This document shows positions 1 to 12,094 of a stretch of 64,000 bases of DNA, in pieces. Under the pieces are notes generated by a model that was not told the origin of the DNA, searched no databases, and saw nothing but the letters and a program-made list of their open reading frames with translations. The position numbers and the translations under genes were made by a program. Origin of the DNA: Meghimatium bilineatum (taxonomy: Eukaryota > Mollusca > Gastropoda > Stylommatophora > Philomycidae); contig CM067298.1 in the NCBI GenBank assembly GCA_034231615.1, forward strand, positions 32,742,127-32,806,126, written 5' to 3'. Position 1 is the first letter of the stretch; every line of letters starts with the position of its first letter.

Positions 1-165
1 GTGTACCTGACGCATGAGTTGGGGGGAAAAGCAAGAAAGGGAACTGGCCATCCCATCTAATAGTTGATGCGGCTTAGTACATGAAGAATTATCTTCATCC
101 CCGACGGCAGGTTGCTGCCATGGGACTTGCCTTTACCTTACTCATCATATAGCAGTGTAGAGCTG
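1..165 (+). repeat. Repeat H (SINE-like, CCTTTA tail), cut by window edge
   Basis: The block around 67-155 (GCGGCTTAGTACATGAAGA to TGCCTTTACC) recurs at 48312-48398 with about 90% identity. It ends in a short CTTTACC-type tail, which suggests a SINE or a LINE 3' end. The left part runs off the window. Confidence 0.55.
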
Positions 166-439
166 CTTGGTATTGCTCCTCTTTGCTACTTTTAGATTTT
201 TACTTTTTAGCATTTAGCATGCCTTGGTCTAGTGCACTAAGCAACGGTGTTCCAGTTATGAAGAGCTGTTGTTGAGTGTAATCTACCATTGCTATGACCA
301 TATTTGGCGATGTGGGTATTACATGATCATTAATGCAACGTGACCAGGAATTAGAGCTCTCTAATGGCAAGCTAAATTGAATTTTTCTGCATCGTGTTAG
401 AAATAGGGAGGGGGATCTAATAAAATATTAGATCGGCAA

Positions 440-530
440 TTTAATTTTTAATCGTATATATTGAGGTAGAGATCTTTGCAGTTACAGACCAATGTGCAGT
501 GAGGATGATCTGCTGACTAACTAACAAGTA
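440..530 (+). mobile_element. LINE-N 3' end fragment
   Basis: GAGATCTTTGCAG, then GTGCAGTGAGGATGATC and CTGACTAACTAAC, match the last 80 bp of the LINE-N copies at 18740-18820 and 30830-30902. It is severely 5'-truncated, with the family's (CTAA)n tail. Confidence 0.5.
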
Positions 531-815
531 TTCGTAGAACTATGACACAATTGATTGATAGTGCAAAGTCGTTATCCATAAAAATATCATTTTGATTTTG
601 AGCTATGAACTAACATCACTGCTTAATGGATACCCAATCTCCGTCAGCAACTGTCGAAGGAAATACACGCTAATAGTCCTAGTGGCTCACTGGTTAAAAA
701 AACTCATTGTCTTTCCCTGTAAATGTCCAGTTTTATTAGTTCTACGCTTAATATCATGTTTTTCTATGGAAGATCATGTGTGCCTCTTTTCCAAGAAGCT
801 GTTTATGCATGAAGT
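531..815. other. No recognisable feature
   Basis: AT-rich sequence; open frames here have no recognisable motif. Confidence 0.4.
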
Positions 816-985
816 TAATTGTATAATTTTTCTCATCATTCATCATGAAATTTCATCAGGTTCTGCAGCTTTACCACTACACTATAATAGAAAGTTGTAT
901 GGAGGAGCTTTCAAATACAAAAACATTTATTTTTAAAAACCAGCTGTGTAAACATATTAAACTGTGAACGAGAAAAAGAATAACT
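816..985 (+). mobile_element. LINE-C 3' end, degenerate
   Basis: Reads GTTCTGCAGC, then KLYGGAFKY-like codons, and ends GTAAACATATTAAACTGTGA with a purine tail. It matches the LINE-C 3' ends at 12232-12429 and, reversed, 4503-4735 (KLYGSIDELSNTAAF, then the C-terminal stop, then the GAA tail). Confidence 0.5.
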
Positions 986-1319
986 CTAAATTTCAATGTT
1001 TAGGTTATCTCCTGTTTAGGTGATGTGATTAATTTTACATAAGTAAATGATATCATGAAGGATTTCTGTTTAAATTATGTTTAAAATATTTCACTTATCT
1101 ATGTCGCTGCTTCTCATTTGTAATGGTCTGTCCCATATTGTCTTCCACTGGCATATCAGTCTTGCTTTCCTCACTAGTACTCTAGTGGTATAAAATTCAT
1201 AGGTGTCAACTAGTACTGATTTTCTATATTAATACAGATTTCGGGCCCCTCAAAAGAAAACAAATTTTTTTTATTTAAACAAATTTTTTTAATAATTTTT
1301 TTTAAAAGTTACTTGGTGT
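986..1319. other. No recognisable feature
   Basis: AT-rich spacer with T- and A-runs at 1264-1310; no repeat match noticed. Confidence 0.4.
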
Positions 1320-3565
1320 TAAATTTTCTAGTAGCCACTTTAAAAGCATCGCTGATGAGAAACTGGTCTTGTTGGAGGATGTAAAAGAGACCATAAAGAA
1401 AACATCAGATAGTACACCAGGACCCAACGGGATACGCTACAGTATCCTGAAAGATATTGCAGACAACCAGCTTAAAACAATTGTTGATGATTTCAACACA
1501 AGTCTGAAAACAGGACACATACCAGAAGAGTGGCTACACAGCTACCTTCTACCCCTGGCGTTACTGTATCATCACCTTACAAAATGTCTATGGCAAGGTG
1601 CTGAAGAGGATAATCGCTAGAAGACTAATATTCGATTTGGAAAATAGAGGCCTACAGACCGGGGAGAGACATGACCACAAATGCAGCAATCCTCGCCTAT
1701 GACTTCTACAAGGGTTTTTAGGCAATGGAGGTAACAGTGGTTGCCATGGTCGACCTAGAAGATGCTTACAACAGAGTCAGCTTTGACTAGTTAATACATC
1801 TCTGCTAAGTTAACTCAGGACCGACTTATGGATAATTCAGTGGATAGCAATGGTGCTAATGTCCAGACCTGTTTCTCTAAGATTGTGATCCTGGACATCA
1901 GAGATCAGAACTATAGCACTGGGATTGCCACTATCATCTATACTCTTTAATGTCTACACATACAAAATAGTGCAGTTTCAGGAGGCTGGGCCCGGCAGGA
2001 TACTAACATATGTGGACAACCTCTTGCTGTTCAAGCATGGCAGAAACAGAAGAGACATGATTGATGGCGTCCAGAGTAATTTTGTAATCATCAATCTTGT
2101 AATCTAGAATATTTGTTGCTCTAGTGCACTAACTACAAGGCAGTCATCAATCTCACAGACAAACATCGTCTGGTTCTCACTGAACAACAACATAGTTACA
2201 GACACAGTACCAGCAGCCACCTGCATGGGCATCAACATTGACAGGGAGCAGACTATGAAATATCTAGGCATCACTTTTGATAGAAGTCTATCTTTTGCAA
2301 AACGTGGACAATGTCATTCAGAAAGCTGAGAAGGGTGTCAGTGCAGTCAAAATCATGGCATCTGTAGAGATGCTGCAGCAAACCCTTTTTCAGATGATGC
2401 AGGCAGTGGTATTATCCGTGTTGGACTATGGTTTAGGTTTACTGACACTGTCGCAAAACAGGTGGATAGATTGGAGAGAGTTCAAAATGCCATGAGAGCA
2501 CAAGATCCTAGGATGCACAAGAGATACACTTATCGTGACCATGAGGTTTTTCCTAGACCTACCGAGCATCAAATCAAGACATGAAATAGTTCAGGCTAAA
2601 GAATACTTCAGGATTGCCTATAATGATCTCTTATACCAATCTCTAGACAACACAAAAGGAAGGTGTATCATGAGAGAAAGGTCTTGGATGGCAGAAGCAG
2701 AAGATACCCTACTCAGAGTTTGTGAGCTGGAGGAAGTGGGAAGAGGCTGTGAATGGGTGACTTTTGGCAAAGAGAGAAAGTTATTGACAATAGTTATGAT
2801 ACAGATGGGAAGAGAGTTCCGCGACTGGGCTGCCAACAGAACAGAGGGAATGATCCAAGAACTCATACTGCAGCACTCGAAGCCACACAATACAATAATT
2901 TACACAGATGGCTCAGTAACACTAGAAACAAACAGATTGGGGTTTCTTGGCCTACCGAAATGGCAAGAAATTAGCTGAGAAGTCAGCTGCGTACTCCACT
3001 ACAACATCGAGTATGAGAATGGAAATAGAAGCAATGACAGCAGCTCTCACTTGGCTGGCTGGCGACGCAACCACCAACAGACTCAGTGATTCTATCTGAC
3101 TCTCAAAGTATGCTGCGCAAGACAAAAAAGTGTATGATCAGAAATGAATGGGTCACTCTTAACAACACACAGAGCATTACATGGATCTACTGTCCAGGTC
3201 ATGCTGGGGTCAGGGGAAACGAAAGAGTCGATGTGTTGGCTGGTAAAGCTTTGGTGAACGGCACTGAGATAAGAAGTGACAGGATTGAATTGATTAGAGC
3301 AGTCATGGTTCCCCTATGAGAAGACAAGAACGAAGATGAGAAAGACAATATACATACCTATTCAGAGAAAGGTAGAAATGGGAGTGACTAGAGATGTTGG
3401 GAGGAAGTGCTCCCTCTCCAGAAAAATCAGAAGAACGCGTAATCAGCAACTGACTTGGACACTGAGTTATACACTTTTAGATAGCTGACAAAACGGCAAG
3501 CAGAGTATATATGGGAATGTCCCCAGTGCTGTGACGCTTGTTCCTAATCAAGAATCAAATTTTCT
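1320..3565 (+). mobile_element. LINE-I copy: reverse transcriptase and RNase H, broken
   Basis: Non-LTR retrotransposon of the I group. RT start near 1410 (STPGPNGIRYSILKDIA), a palm region with the YADD position read as YVDN near 2010, and a thumb block near 2250-2500. RNase H starts at IYTDGSV (about 2900). Its last block, ILSDSQS to YCPGHAGVRGNERVD, lies at 3086-3240. The end reads WECPQCCD-like codons and a GTTCCTAATCAAGAATC tail. At least six frame shifts or stops separate the pieces, and the 5' half (ORF1, endonuclease) is missing. The same family occurs at 8563-8935 and 53041-53300, and at 11820-16690 as a copy split by other elements. Confidence 0.88.
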
Positions 3566-3954
3566 AGTAATTATTACTAATGCATTTTTAGTGCTAAATA
3601 CGGCTGTTTTTATTGAAATACAAAAAAATTGTTTAAAATATGAATTTTTGAGAGAGAAAAAGCTGACAGCTATGTAATATTCTCAAGCATTCTTTGTTTG
3701 CTTGAATCTCAGATTATGAGTCATTTTGTCTAAATAACGCCTCTTATCTCATATGACACTTTTTTTCCATTGTCCTTTTTTTAACCCTGATCCCTTCCTA
3801 GTACCCACTCATATCCACTCGCTATGTATACGCTCCATACCAACCCGACGTACACATTGTAGTATATATTAATGGCTCCTACTTATTCATGCGAATAGAC
3901 ATGCTAAATTTAGCGCGGACGTAATTACCGGTAATGGAAGCTTCCAGTGTAATT
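3566..3954. other. No recognisable feature
   Basis: AT-rich spacer between the LINE-I end and a SINE-A. Near 3897 a short GAATAGACATGCTAAATT resembles a LINE-C 3' end but is too short to call. Confidence 0.4.
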
Positions 3955-4251
3955 TTCCAAATGTTCTTCTTCTGCATTCGTTCTCAAACTCCTGCAGATT
4001 AGCAGGATGTAGTCCGGAGAACGGAATGCATTGTGTCATGGTTTACAGCATTGCTGCGATATCTGCTCCTTTCGGCCTGACACATCTGACTTCAGCATGG
4101 CTTTGGGTCACTGACCCTATATGGGATGGGACAGCCAACTCTATCCCATAACCTCCTTAGTCGCCTTTTACGACATGCATGGAAGGTAAACAGTGTTGCT
4201 ATTCTTTGCTCCCCTTTCGGGCCCTGGCAACACACGGGCGTTCCAAATGTT
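3955..4251 (-). mobile_element. SINE-A with perfect target-site duplication
   Basis: A 275-bp element (3966-4240) in minus orientation, flanked by the perfect 11-bp duplication TTCCAAATGTT (3955-3965, 4241-4251). Read on the minus strand it starts CGCCCGTGTGTTGCCAGGGC, contains GTCGTAAAAGGCGACTAAGG, and ends TGAGAACGAATGCAGAAGAA. The GTCGTAAAAGGCGACTAA block resembles a motif common in invertebrate SINE superfamilies (MetaSINE-like; from memory, to be checked). Confidence 0.9.
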
Positions 4252-4502
4252 GAAAACAGCTGTCATATAGGCGTAATGACTTTGTGAATATGACTTATTT
4301 TCTTCAAAACTTGATAAGAATGGACCTACTTATGAAGCAGATGATGTTGATATGCAATTGTTTTAATGAAACTTTCAAGGGAATGTGAATGAATCTGATG
4401 TTGAAGGGGGAATCAGTGCAGTATCTAGCATCTGAATGTAACAATGATCATCGACCTGTAGTGTAGGCTAATGGATTATTCCCCCCCCCCCCACAAACCT
4501 AG
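4252..4502. other. Spacer with C homopolymer
   Basis: No gene seen. A 12-bp poly-C run lies at 4481-4492. Confidence 0.5.
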
Positions 4503-4735
4503 TAATCTTCTTCTTCTTCTTGTTCGACATGTCTACACAGCAAGTCCTGTTTTCTTAATAAATGCTGCTGTATTTGAAAGCTCCTCAGTGCTCCCATACA
4601 TCTTTCTGTGGATATCCATCTCTGTGGGCCAGTGTTCTTCCCTTAACTGGTTTAGTGTATTGCAGTCTTACAGGATATGTTCAGCGGTCTGTGCTGCCTA
4701 CCCACAAGGGCACAGTGGTAAATCTAGTAATGATT
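4503..4735 (-). mobile_element. LINE-C 3' end
   Basis: On the minus strand it encodes a LINE C-terminus (cysteine-rich AEHI-type region, then a WPTET-like and YGSTEELSNTAAF-like block). It then reads AACAGGACTTGCTGTGTAGA, CATGTCGAACA and (AGA)n. It shares its end with 12232-12429 and 34940-35065. 5'-truncated. Confidence 0.75.
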
Positions 4736-5789
4736 AAGAATTGTCAACACAGCTGATCTATGTCAATGTTGATCAATTTCATGAAAAATCTGGGCCTGCA
4801 AATGGCATTCATTCAGATTACCCTGCTTTGATTACAACTAGGCCTATCTTTCACTATTTCTACATGAGTCATTCATGTGCAGAACTAACCAATGTTGTGT
4901 ATGCCTGAATCAAAATTTTCAGAAAAACAGGATCCATTTTTGGAAACCTGTTTCACACAATATCTAGGGCTTTCTTTCTGTGAGCTAGGCTTACATGTAA
5001 GGAGTAGTTAACAGTTAGAAAATGATATTGTCATGCTGTGTAAAGGAGACTGCTTTGCAGCTTTCATTTGAACATTTATCAGTAAACAATTTGACACAAG
5101 TAAATAAAGCCGGCAAGAAAGAAACTGGTGCTCATTGTTCTCTCTCGCATGTTGACAAGTAAACTTGTCATACATGACATTCACAAAGAGATGTTCACAG
5201 ATCAGTACCTCTTACATTTGTCAGTTAATTGGACTGTAAAATCTTCATGCATTTATTATTTTATTTCACCTCTTATTTTTGTGCAGTTATTCCCCTTGCT
5301 GGTTCCCCACTGTCTTTTTGTTTTTGCTTCATGTTTTTCCTTTCTTCTATTAGGTTACATGTGCCCTTTGTAAGCTGTTCTTTATTTTCCTTACTCCTTT
5401 GACCTAGAGCTATTTTGAGAATAAGAGCTCATTATATTGTTTCTTCGAATGATCCTCACTCAATGTTTTCTTCTGTAAAGTTCCTAACAATCACAAATCC
5501 AATTCAAAGTAAATTTTGTCTTCATATCCTTATTTGTCATGTTTGTTATATTTGAAATGTCCCCATTATTACAGCTGCTGTAAGATTCTGCCTGTCTGTA
5601 TATAAATCAATGTTATGGGGCCTATGTTTAGTAGGACTTTGCTAGCGTAAGTTAGTCTATCTTTCTTCTTTCTTTTCTTTGTGCTTTACACCTTTTTTTT
5701 TACAGATTTATAGGGAGCATTTTTACAGATGATGAGAGATGGACAGAGATCAAGGCAGGATTTCAAAAAGTGAACTACATAAATTAAGT
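4736..5789. other. No recognisable feature
   Basis: About 1 kb of AT-rich sequence, T-rich in 5640-5705. No coding or repeat signature recognised. Confidence 0.4.
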
Positions 5790-6362
5790 GCTTAACCAAT
5801 TTTGAAACACAAATATTCTATCCCAATGGAAACCAAAAGGCAAATCATAAATTCATTTTACTTAACCAAATTTGAAACACAAATATTCTATCCCATTGGA
5901 AACCAAAAGACTAATCATAAATTCATTCTTTATATCAACATTGTGTTATCAATGTTAGACATGGACACTAACAAAATATCAGGAGAGAAAGTTTACTACT
6001 TGTGAAATGAGATGTCTAAGAAAAGCAGCAAACAGAACAAGAAGAGATCATTTTTGGAATGAAGGAATTACAAGAACTGTTGGAACAACATCTGTGGTCA
6101 AATATACTGAAAAACAGAGACTGTTATGGTTCAGCAATTTAATGAGAATAAATCCTTAATGGCCACAGGCAAGAGCATACAACATGAAAATATAAACAGC
6201 AAGATACAGAGGAAGACCAAGAAGAAGGTGGATTTAAGGAGTTACAGACATTCTGAGATGCCATATTACTGCATATCAAGAGACCAAACATACTATGGCC
6301 CGAAAACTGATCGCCAATCAAGATGCCTTACACCACAGCAAAAGCTGAAAAATAGACAATAG
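5790..6362 (+). mobile_element. RTE-like LINE fragment with internal tandem duplication
   Basis: Codons ETKRQIINSF, then EMRCLRKAANRTRRDHFWNE, and later EKQRLLWFSNLMR with a basic IQRKTKKK run, are typical of the C-terminal RT region of RTE-type LINEs. A 69-bp unit (KFETQIFYPIGNQ-like) is present twice in tandem at about 5792-5930. Broken by several stops. Confidence 0.65.
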
Positions 6363-6568
6363 ATAATTATCATATATAGGGCCTATAGATTCTATGACTA
6401 ATTAGTAATCTAGGCTACTTACTAATAATGACTTATTACAGCCTACTAGCAATTCTACTATTAGTATTACTAAGAGAATTAGGGGTCTACCTGATCAATC
6501 ATCAAATAATTAATGATTCAATGGCTTGTCCTGTTGAAAATAATAAATTTAGAATTTTTTTTGTTTTA

Positions 6569-6744
6569 GTCTGTGGCAAAGTGGTACAGAACTTCGATCC
6601 CCATCACAGTCAATTATGCATCCGTATGTTCAGAAAGCAATGGCAAACTAGTGACAATATTTATATTGCCTAGAAAATCACCACAGCCAACAAATGTTGG
6701 GTTGATAGTTACGTCCTGTAAAGGATATGCTATCACTTTTTAAA
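6569..6744 (+). mobile_element. SINE-T (tRNA-derived), head shortened
   Basis: Shares GTGGTACAGA, GAAAGCAATGGCAAACTA, TTTATATTGCCTAGAAAATC and the T-rich end with copies at 19741 and 42852. Part of the head between the two tRNA promoter boxes is missing compared with those. Confidence 0.75.
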
Positions 6745-7540
6745 AATAACAATAACATAAATAATAATCAATCAAATCATATATTACAAAGACAGATGGT
6801 AATAAATAAGAGCACCAATATTTTGCAGACAAAATCGTGTACTAGCACATTACACATGATTACACTTACAGTACAGTAGTATTAGGGCGTACCCAGTATT
6901 AGTATTATATTTATTATGCACAGTAGTAGGGTCTATTATATAGTAAATTATTGTAGTTTTACGGAGTAGGCCTATTTACAAATTTAATTTACTCTTTACT
7001 ATTTAATTTCTCTTCTGAACGAACCTCTCCGTAAAACACGGTCACGGCTGACGTCGACGATTGCTGTATTCCCAATTGATTAAACGTAACTGAATACATT
7101 AACGATTATTCTAAACTTATGCTGCTACAAAAAAATTGAAAACATTCAGTTGCATTATTCTCTCTGCTTTATATAATATAATATCCACAAAAATATCCAT
7201 CCCCTTCCGTCCGAATTTATGATTTTGTTGTCGGACATAATAATGAAGACATTTAACTTGCCAGATACAAGTAATGTTAGAAAAGGATTGTCAAAATATT
7301 ATCTTTACTAATCACATTGTATTGTTCTACAGAAAGGCTGTTTTGTGAACTAAATCTTCCATTTCCAAATATGTACATCAGTATATTTGTAGCAACAAAC
7401 AACTGTTTGTTACACGTCAATATTACTTTGCTTTCCTATACACAAAGTATGGTACGAATAAGGTATTATGTAGATACATTATACAAATGTCCAAAATGGC
7501 CGATGTCGATATGAGTGAATTGTCTATTAAATATAATAAA
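6745..7540. other. No recognisable feature
   Basis: AT-rich spacer; no repeat partner noticed in the window. Confidence 0.4.
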
Positions 7541-7700
7541 CTTGACTCAACAACAAGGTTCTCTCAGAAAAAAATGCGCAATGTTGGTTATATCACACGA
7601 CACAAGAATTTAGAAAATACCATAATGGAAGGAGTGATAGCCCGGACGGTGAAATGTGGTAGATCACGAATAAGTAGGAAATACTAAATAAGGTGGAAAT
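7541..7700 (+). mobile_element. LINE C-terminal fragment
   Basis: YITRHKNLENTIMEGVIAR resembles the GHVTRH-NLE-TI-EG block near the C-terminus of RTE-type LINE proteins. Short and ends in a stop. Confidence 0.45.
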
Positions 7701-7734
7701 GTTACTGTAAAATTCATAGGCCTAACTATCAATA

Positions 7735-8070
7735 GTAATAAGAATGCTGAGAATATCATGGACTGCCCGAAAAACTAATGCAGAAGTGTTGAAAGAGTCA
7801 AATGCGAAACGGACCTTAATCAACAATATAAGGAAAAGGCAATCTTCTTTTTTGGCCACTTCATGAGACAGGCAGGTTTGGAGAACATATTCAGAACAGG
7901 CAAAATTAAAGGCAACATAGACAGAGAGCGACAACGTGAGAAAATATTAGACAGTTTGACAACCTGACACGGCAAGGAAACAACAACGTCCTTAATACAT
8001 AATACTGTGGACAGGGAGCTGTGGAGAGCCATGACCGCCTACGCCAGCCGGCATGGCACATGATGATGAT
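7735..8070 (+). mobile_element. RTE-2 LINE 3' end
   Basis: Encodes MLRISWTARKTNAEVLKE, INNIRKRQSSFFGHFMRQ and RELWRAMTAYASRHGT followed by a TGATGATGATC tail. This is the typical C-terminal RT end of an RTE-clade LINE. The minus-strand copy at 49722-50253 has the same ending. One in-frame stop is visible. Confidence 0.85.
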
Positions 8071-8283
8071 CAATAGTAAAAAAAAAAAATTACTTACAAT
8101 AAAACATAGAACAAGTACAATTTTCTACGTCTAGCCGAGACCTTTTTCAAGAAACAATAATCAAAAACACAAAATATAAAAATATTGCCAACTAGAATGA
8201 CTTGGACATGTTTCTCTTAATTTCAGTTGGGAGGTTAGTGTGGATATATGTGTGTTGTTGATGGAGATGTTTAATTGTTTGAG

Positions 8284-8410
8284 AACCCCAAGAATTACGA
8301 GCGATTAGCTCTTACTTCATATATGCAATGGGGAGATTTCTGAGCTTTCTTTCATACCCAGGAGACTTCGCCTTTCGGCTTGGAGATGTGACAGAAGAAG
8401 AAGTAGATCA
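8284..8410 (+). repeat. Repeat D (GAA-tailed)
   Basis: The block AGCGATTAGCTCTTACTTCA, then TATGCAATGGGGAGATTTCT, then CATACCCAGGAGACTTCG, recurs at 58955-59075 and 62397-62480. This copy ends in GACAGAAGAAGAAG, like the SINE-A, SINE-B and LINE-J tails. Confidence 0.65.
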
Positions 8411-8562
8411 CGAACAAGTTTGAAACAAGATATCAAAGACTACTTGAACATGGATATCGCAGGCCCAGGAAGTTTAGTTCAAGATCAGCAAGAGTTGCGA
8501 AAAGCTGTGATGACTACTACATCTTGTTTAGGATGTGCTATCTGATGAGAAAACATTTTTGA

Positions 8563-8935
8563 TTAGGAACTAGCATCACGGTACTGGGCATATTCCCATA
8601 AATGCTCAACTCGCCGTTCCAATAACCATCTATGAATATAGGCCTATATGTTAAGCTCAGTGTACCAATTGGTTGTTGGTGGTGTGCGTTCTGATATTTC
8701 CAGAGAGGAGAAAGTATCTCCCTTTGTCACTCCAATTTATATAATTATATGACATACATTGTCTCTTTCAGCTTCCTCTTTATAACGTTTTAGGGTGGAC
8801 CCAAAACTGTCACAATGAACTCAGATCCTCCCCTTCTTATCACTGACTTTTCCACTAGACCCTATAGTATTGCCCGCCAATGTATCAATTCAGTCGTTGA
8901 CTCTGACTCCTTCATGACCTGGAAAGTAAGTTCAT
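8563..8935 (-). mobile_element. LINE-I 3' end (RNase H remnant)
   Basis: On the minus strand: FPGHEGVRVND and IDTLAGNT (RNase H end), then an AERDN-like stretch, a TPPLS-like stretch, and an end HLWEYAQYRDAS-like with a TCCTAATCAAAAA tail. It lines up with 3190-3565. 5'-truncated, with stops. Confidence 0.8.
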
Positions 8936-9496
8936 GTGATACTTTGGACGTTGCTAAAAAAAATTAAACACTCCTTTATTATGACAAACCTTTTTATTTT
9001 GTGTAATATGCTTTTCATTATGTAGACCTGAGAGTCTGAAAGAATCAGTGTGTGTTGATGGTTGCGCCATCAACCAAGTGAAATAAAATTATTGACGCCA
9101 TATCCATTCCATGATAGCTGTTATGACATTCTAATATTTACCTTTTTGCCAATGCTATTCTACCAACCTTTTTTGTATTATTAATATTTCTCATTTTCAG
9201 CTATGTATATGCTTCTACTATAATTGCCTTTCTCTTTCCCGATAATTCAAAACTTTTCAGCAATATAATCTTAATGTCAACACTACATAATTGCATAAAT
9301 GCAGGTGGTTGGGCAAGATATGATCATCATTTATTAGGATTATCTCTTTTTATACAACCAGGGAAGGCAGATATAAAGACTGAGAATGTGCATAGTAAGA
9401 TGGATCAACCCTCGTTCTGGTGCACTATCGTCAATGCAGTCATCAATCCTCCCAATAATATCAATCATCCCAAAGCAAATATCGTCCGGTATCCTT
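8936..9496. other. No recognisable feature
   Basis: AT-rich spacer before the LINE-J tail. Confidence 0.4.
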
Positions 9497-11430
9497 CTTC
9501 TTCTTCTTCTGCGTTCAGCATCTGCGGTCATGTTATATTATCAGGCCTTGCATCATCCCGTCTTCTCCAGGTCAGAGCGGCTGCTCCATAGATTTTACCT
9601 AAAATATGTATCCTCTAGCCAGATCTGCTGTCTCTGCTCTTTGTATGTTAGGCAATCATGAAGTATGTGTTTAGGAGTCTGGGTTCCCGATCCACATGGA
9701 TATTCATCTGTCTATGAGATACTCAATCGGTAACGGTTACCCAACAGTCTGCAGTGGCCTGTTATAAGGGGGAAAATTGTGGTCTGTTGATATCTGTGGA
9801 GGTGATGTATTGCATCATGTTTGTCTTCCAATTCCATTTGTTTCTTCTACTTTGCCGTGTATTTGTTCTGAATTATTGTTTTGGCTTCTCTGTAGAACAG
9901 TGGGTGTCTGTGTTCTATTTCGCTTCCTATTTTTGACAGAGCATCCGCTTTCTCATTACCCATGATTCCACAGTGTGATAGTATCCATTTAAGGGCAAAA
10001 GCTAATGATTTTTGGATATGTCTTAGCTTATGTCTGATGTTGTTCTGAAGACTTTCATTTCTGCTGCTCTGGATTGATTCCAGTATGGATCTGCAATCTG
10101 TGAATATAGATACATGTATCTTCTTTGGTCTTGGTAGTCCTGGTTCAGCGAAGACTTTCAGTGCTTGGTAGGGTGTAGTTGCTGATGTTTATATGTTTTT
10201 CCATTGCATGGATTGGATCCCTTATGGGATTAAATGTAAAGTCCAGCATTTTGTACTTTGGATAGGCGATCAGCATTTGTTTTTGATGCTGATGTCCAGG
10301 CTGTCGCTCCATATTCTATTGCAGGTCTGCCTGTACCCATGTAGACTTTTCAGAGAATACAACCATTTGCTCTCCAGCTTCAATGATATTTTCCTGGTTT
10401 CATTTTGCTCAGTGGTTATCATGTGTGGTTTCCAGGTGAGACGCTTGTCTAGTTTGACCTTGAGGTATGTATGGTTCTCCTCATGTGCTAGTTCGCTTTC
10501 ATTTATTTGTTGATTTGCTTTTTCTTAATGGTTTGAAAGTGAGAAGATGATTGTCACAGTTTCGGAGAGGTTGATTTGGAGTCCCCGGTCAGATGCCCAT
10601 TCACTTAGGGTGCCAAGTACGGTTTGCATTCTGTTCTTTGCAGTTGATAGGTTGCCTGTCACACTCCAGGCAGCAAAGTCATCTGCATGGAGGACCTTTG
10701 ACATTTGATGCGACAGTTTCTCTCCAATATCATTGATGAATACTAGGAAGACGGTAGGAGAGAAGTTTCACTCCTCCTTGAGGCACTCCTTGTTGGCGAG
10801 TAACACATTCGCTTAGTTTACCATCTACTTTTACTTGAGCTGGAAATCTTTTATCCAGCTGAACATTCTGCCTTTAATTTTGTTTTGGAGAAGTTTGAAG
10901 AGGACTCCATCTTTCCACACCTTATCGAAGGTCTTGCTCGAGTCCATAAAAGTTGCCAATACTTTTCCCTTCTTTGGAAAGGAATTTTTGATTTCCTGTG
11001 CTAGGTATATGAGCTGGTTTTCAGTGCTTCGATTTTTCCTTAAGGTCGACTGTGTCTTGGTGAGCTTTTGGTTTTCCTCTAGGTATTTTATTAGTCTAAA
11101 GGTGACCATTCGCTCCATTGTTTTTCCTACGAAACTCACGAGGCGGACTGGTCGGTAGCTTGACTTTCTGGTTTTTCTTTTTGTGTCTTACCAATTGGGA
11201 TGATGATAGCTCCACGCCATAATCTGGAATTTTACCATTTCTCCATTATTGGTTGAAGATGGTAAGAAGCTTGTTTCTGTTGATTGGACCTAGGTTCTTG
11301 ATCATATCATCGGTTATGCTATCCTTTCCTGTAGTCATTTTGGTTTTTAGTCTTCCTATGGCACCATTTGTCTCCCATAACCTTTCCATCTCTTGATGGC
11401 ACCTGCAAGGCAGTAGTTGTTTGTATTCAG
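9497..11430 (-). mobile_element. LINE-J: RT plus RNase H, GAA tail
   Basis: The longest LINE copy besides LINE-I. On the minus strand, in order: TKMTTGKDSITDDMIKNLG (RT start, about 11340), SFVGKTMERMVTFRLIKYLE with TFMDSSKTFDKVWKDG (11139-10900), GVPQGGV-like, a HADD catalytic motif (about 10670), and RNase H with DCRSILESIQSS, then LSHCGIMGNEKADAL (about 10090-9945). The end is CGSGTQTPKHILHDCLTYKE and a tail GATGCTGAACGCAGAAGAAG. Jockey/I-type RT with RNase H. More than ten frame breaks. A shorter copy lies at 37828-38720. Confidence 0.88.
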
Positions 11431-11440
11431 AGTGTTCTCT

Positions 11441-11819
11441 CTTAGGAAAGCTGTCTTACCGGACTTATGAGCCTTTCCTGCCCAAGTGTTTCCCCTCCAA
11501 CCCTACCCTACCCCTGCCTTAAACCCCTTCTCCCAATTGGCGCGTTTCTAGCATAGTGTCAGTGACCACTCCAGCAACCTGAGTTTAAGCCGCTGATACT
11601 CGCTTGATGCTGCCAGTCACTGGACACATGGGGTATTTCAGTGGGGATATCAGCGCCGACTGATATCCCGCCCCGTTCCCGTAGTCAGCAACACCGGTTT
11701 GGTCAGCGGTTAGTCTTATTCGCAACTTGCCGCTATAGAGGCTTTTCCACTATCCGCCACCTGTGGACGCTCCTGGTAGGGGTCGGTCGCCCGCTCTCTT
11801 TATCATGTTTAGACATGCT
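11441..11819. other. GC-richer block of unknown nature
   Basis: This stretch is clearly less AT-rich than its surroundings (for example CGCCGACTGATATCCCGCCC near 11656). It contains an imperfect inverted motif GATATCAGCGCCGACTGATATC (11646-11667, split by CGCCG). No frame or repeat partner is seen in the window. It may be the 5' UTR of a LINE or part of an uncatalogued element. Confidence 0.35.
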
Positions 11820-12094
11820 GCAATCTTCATGGACGCCAATATTGACAGAATACACACATTAAGATATCTAAGAATCATGCTCGATAAAAGACTTGTTTTT
11901 GGTAAACATCTGGACAATGTTATTCAACAAGCTAAGAAAGTTATCGATGAAGTAAAGCCATGCCAGTTGGAGACATACAACAATTGACCCTGTTCCTATT
12001 GGTGTGATGTACAATATGTGATGGACTATAATCTGGGCTATTCAAACTATCACAAGCATAGAGTCCAAAATAAAGGCATTTTTCGGATGCACTA
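11820..12094 (+). mobile_element. LINE-I, piece 1 of a split copy
   Basis: RT thumb region: DANIDRIHTLRYLRIMLDKR, then FGKHLDNVIQQAKK, ending RVQNKGIFRMH. It matches 2235-2520 of the first LINE-I. The copy is interrupted at 12094 and resumes at 15591. Confidence 0.8.

Noticed and set aside
8794-8925. A perfect-looking plus-strand host exon: acceptor TTTTAG, 44 open codons (MNSDPPLLITDFSTRPYSIA inside), donor AAA|GTAAGT, symmetric phase.
   Set aside because: The opposite strand reads as the LINE-I RNase H (FPGHEGVRVND, IDTLAGNT) and lines up with 3190-3330, so the exon-like features are antisense LINE sequence.
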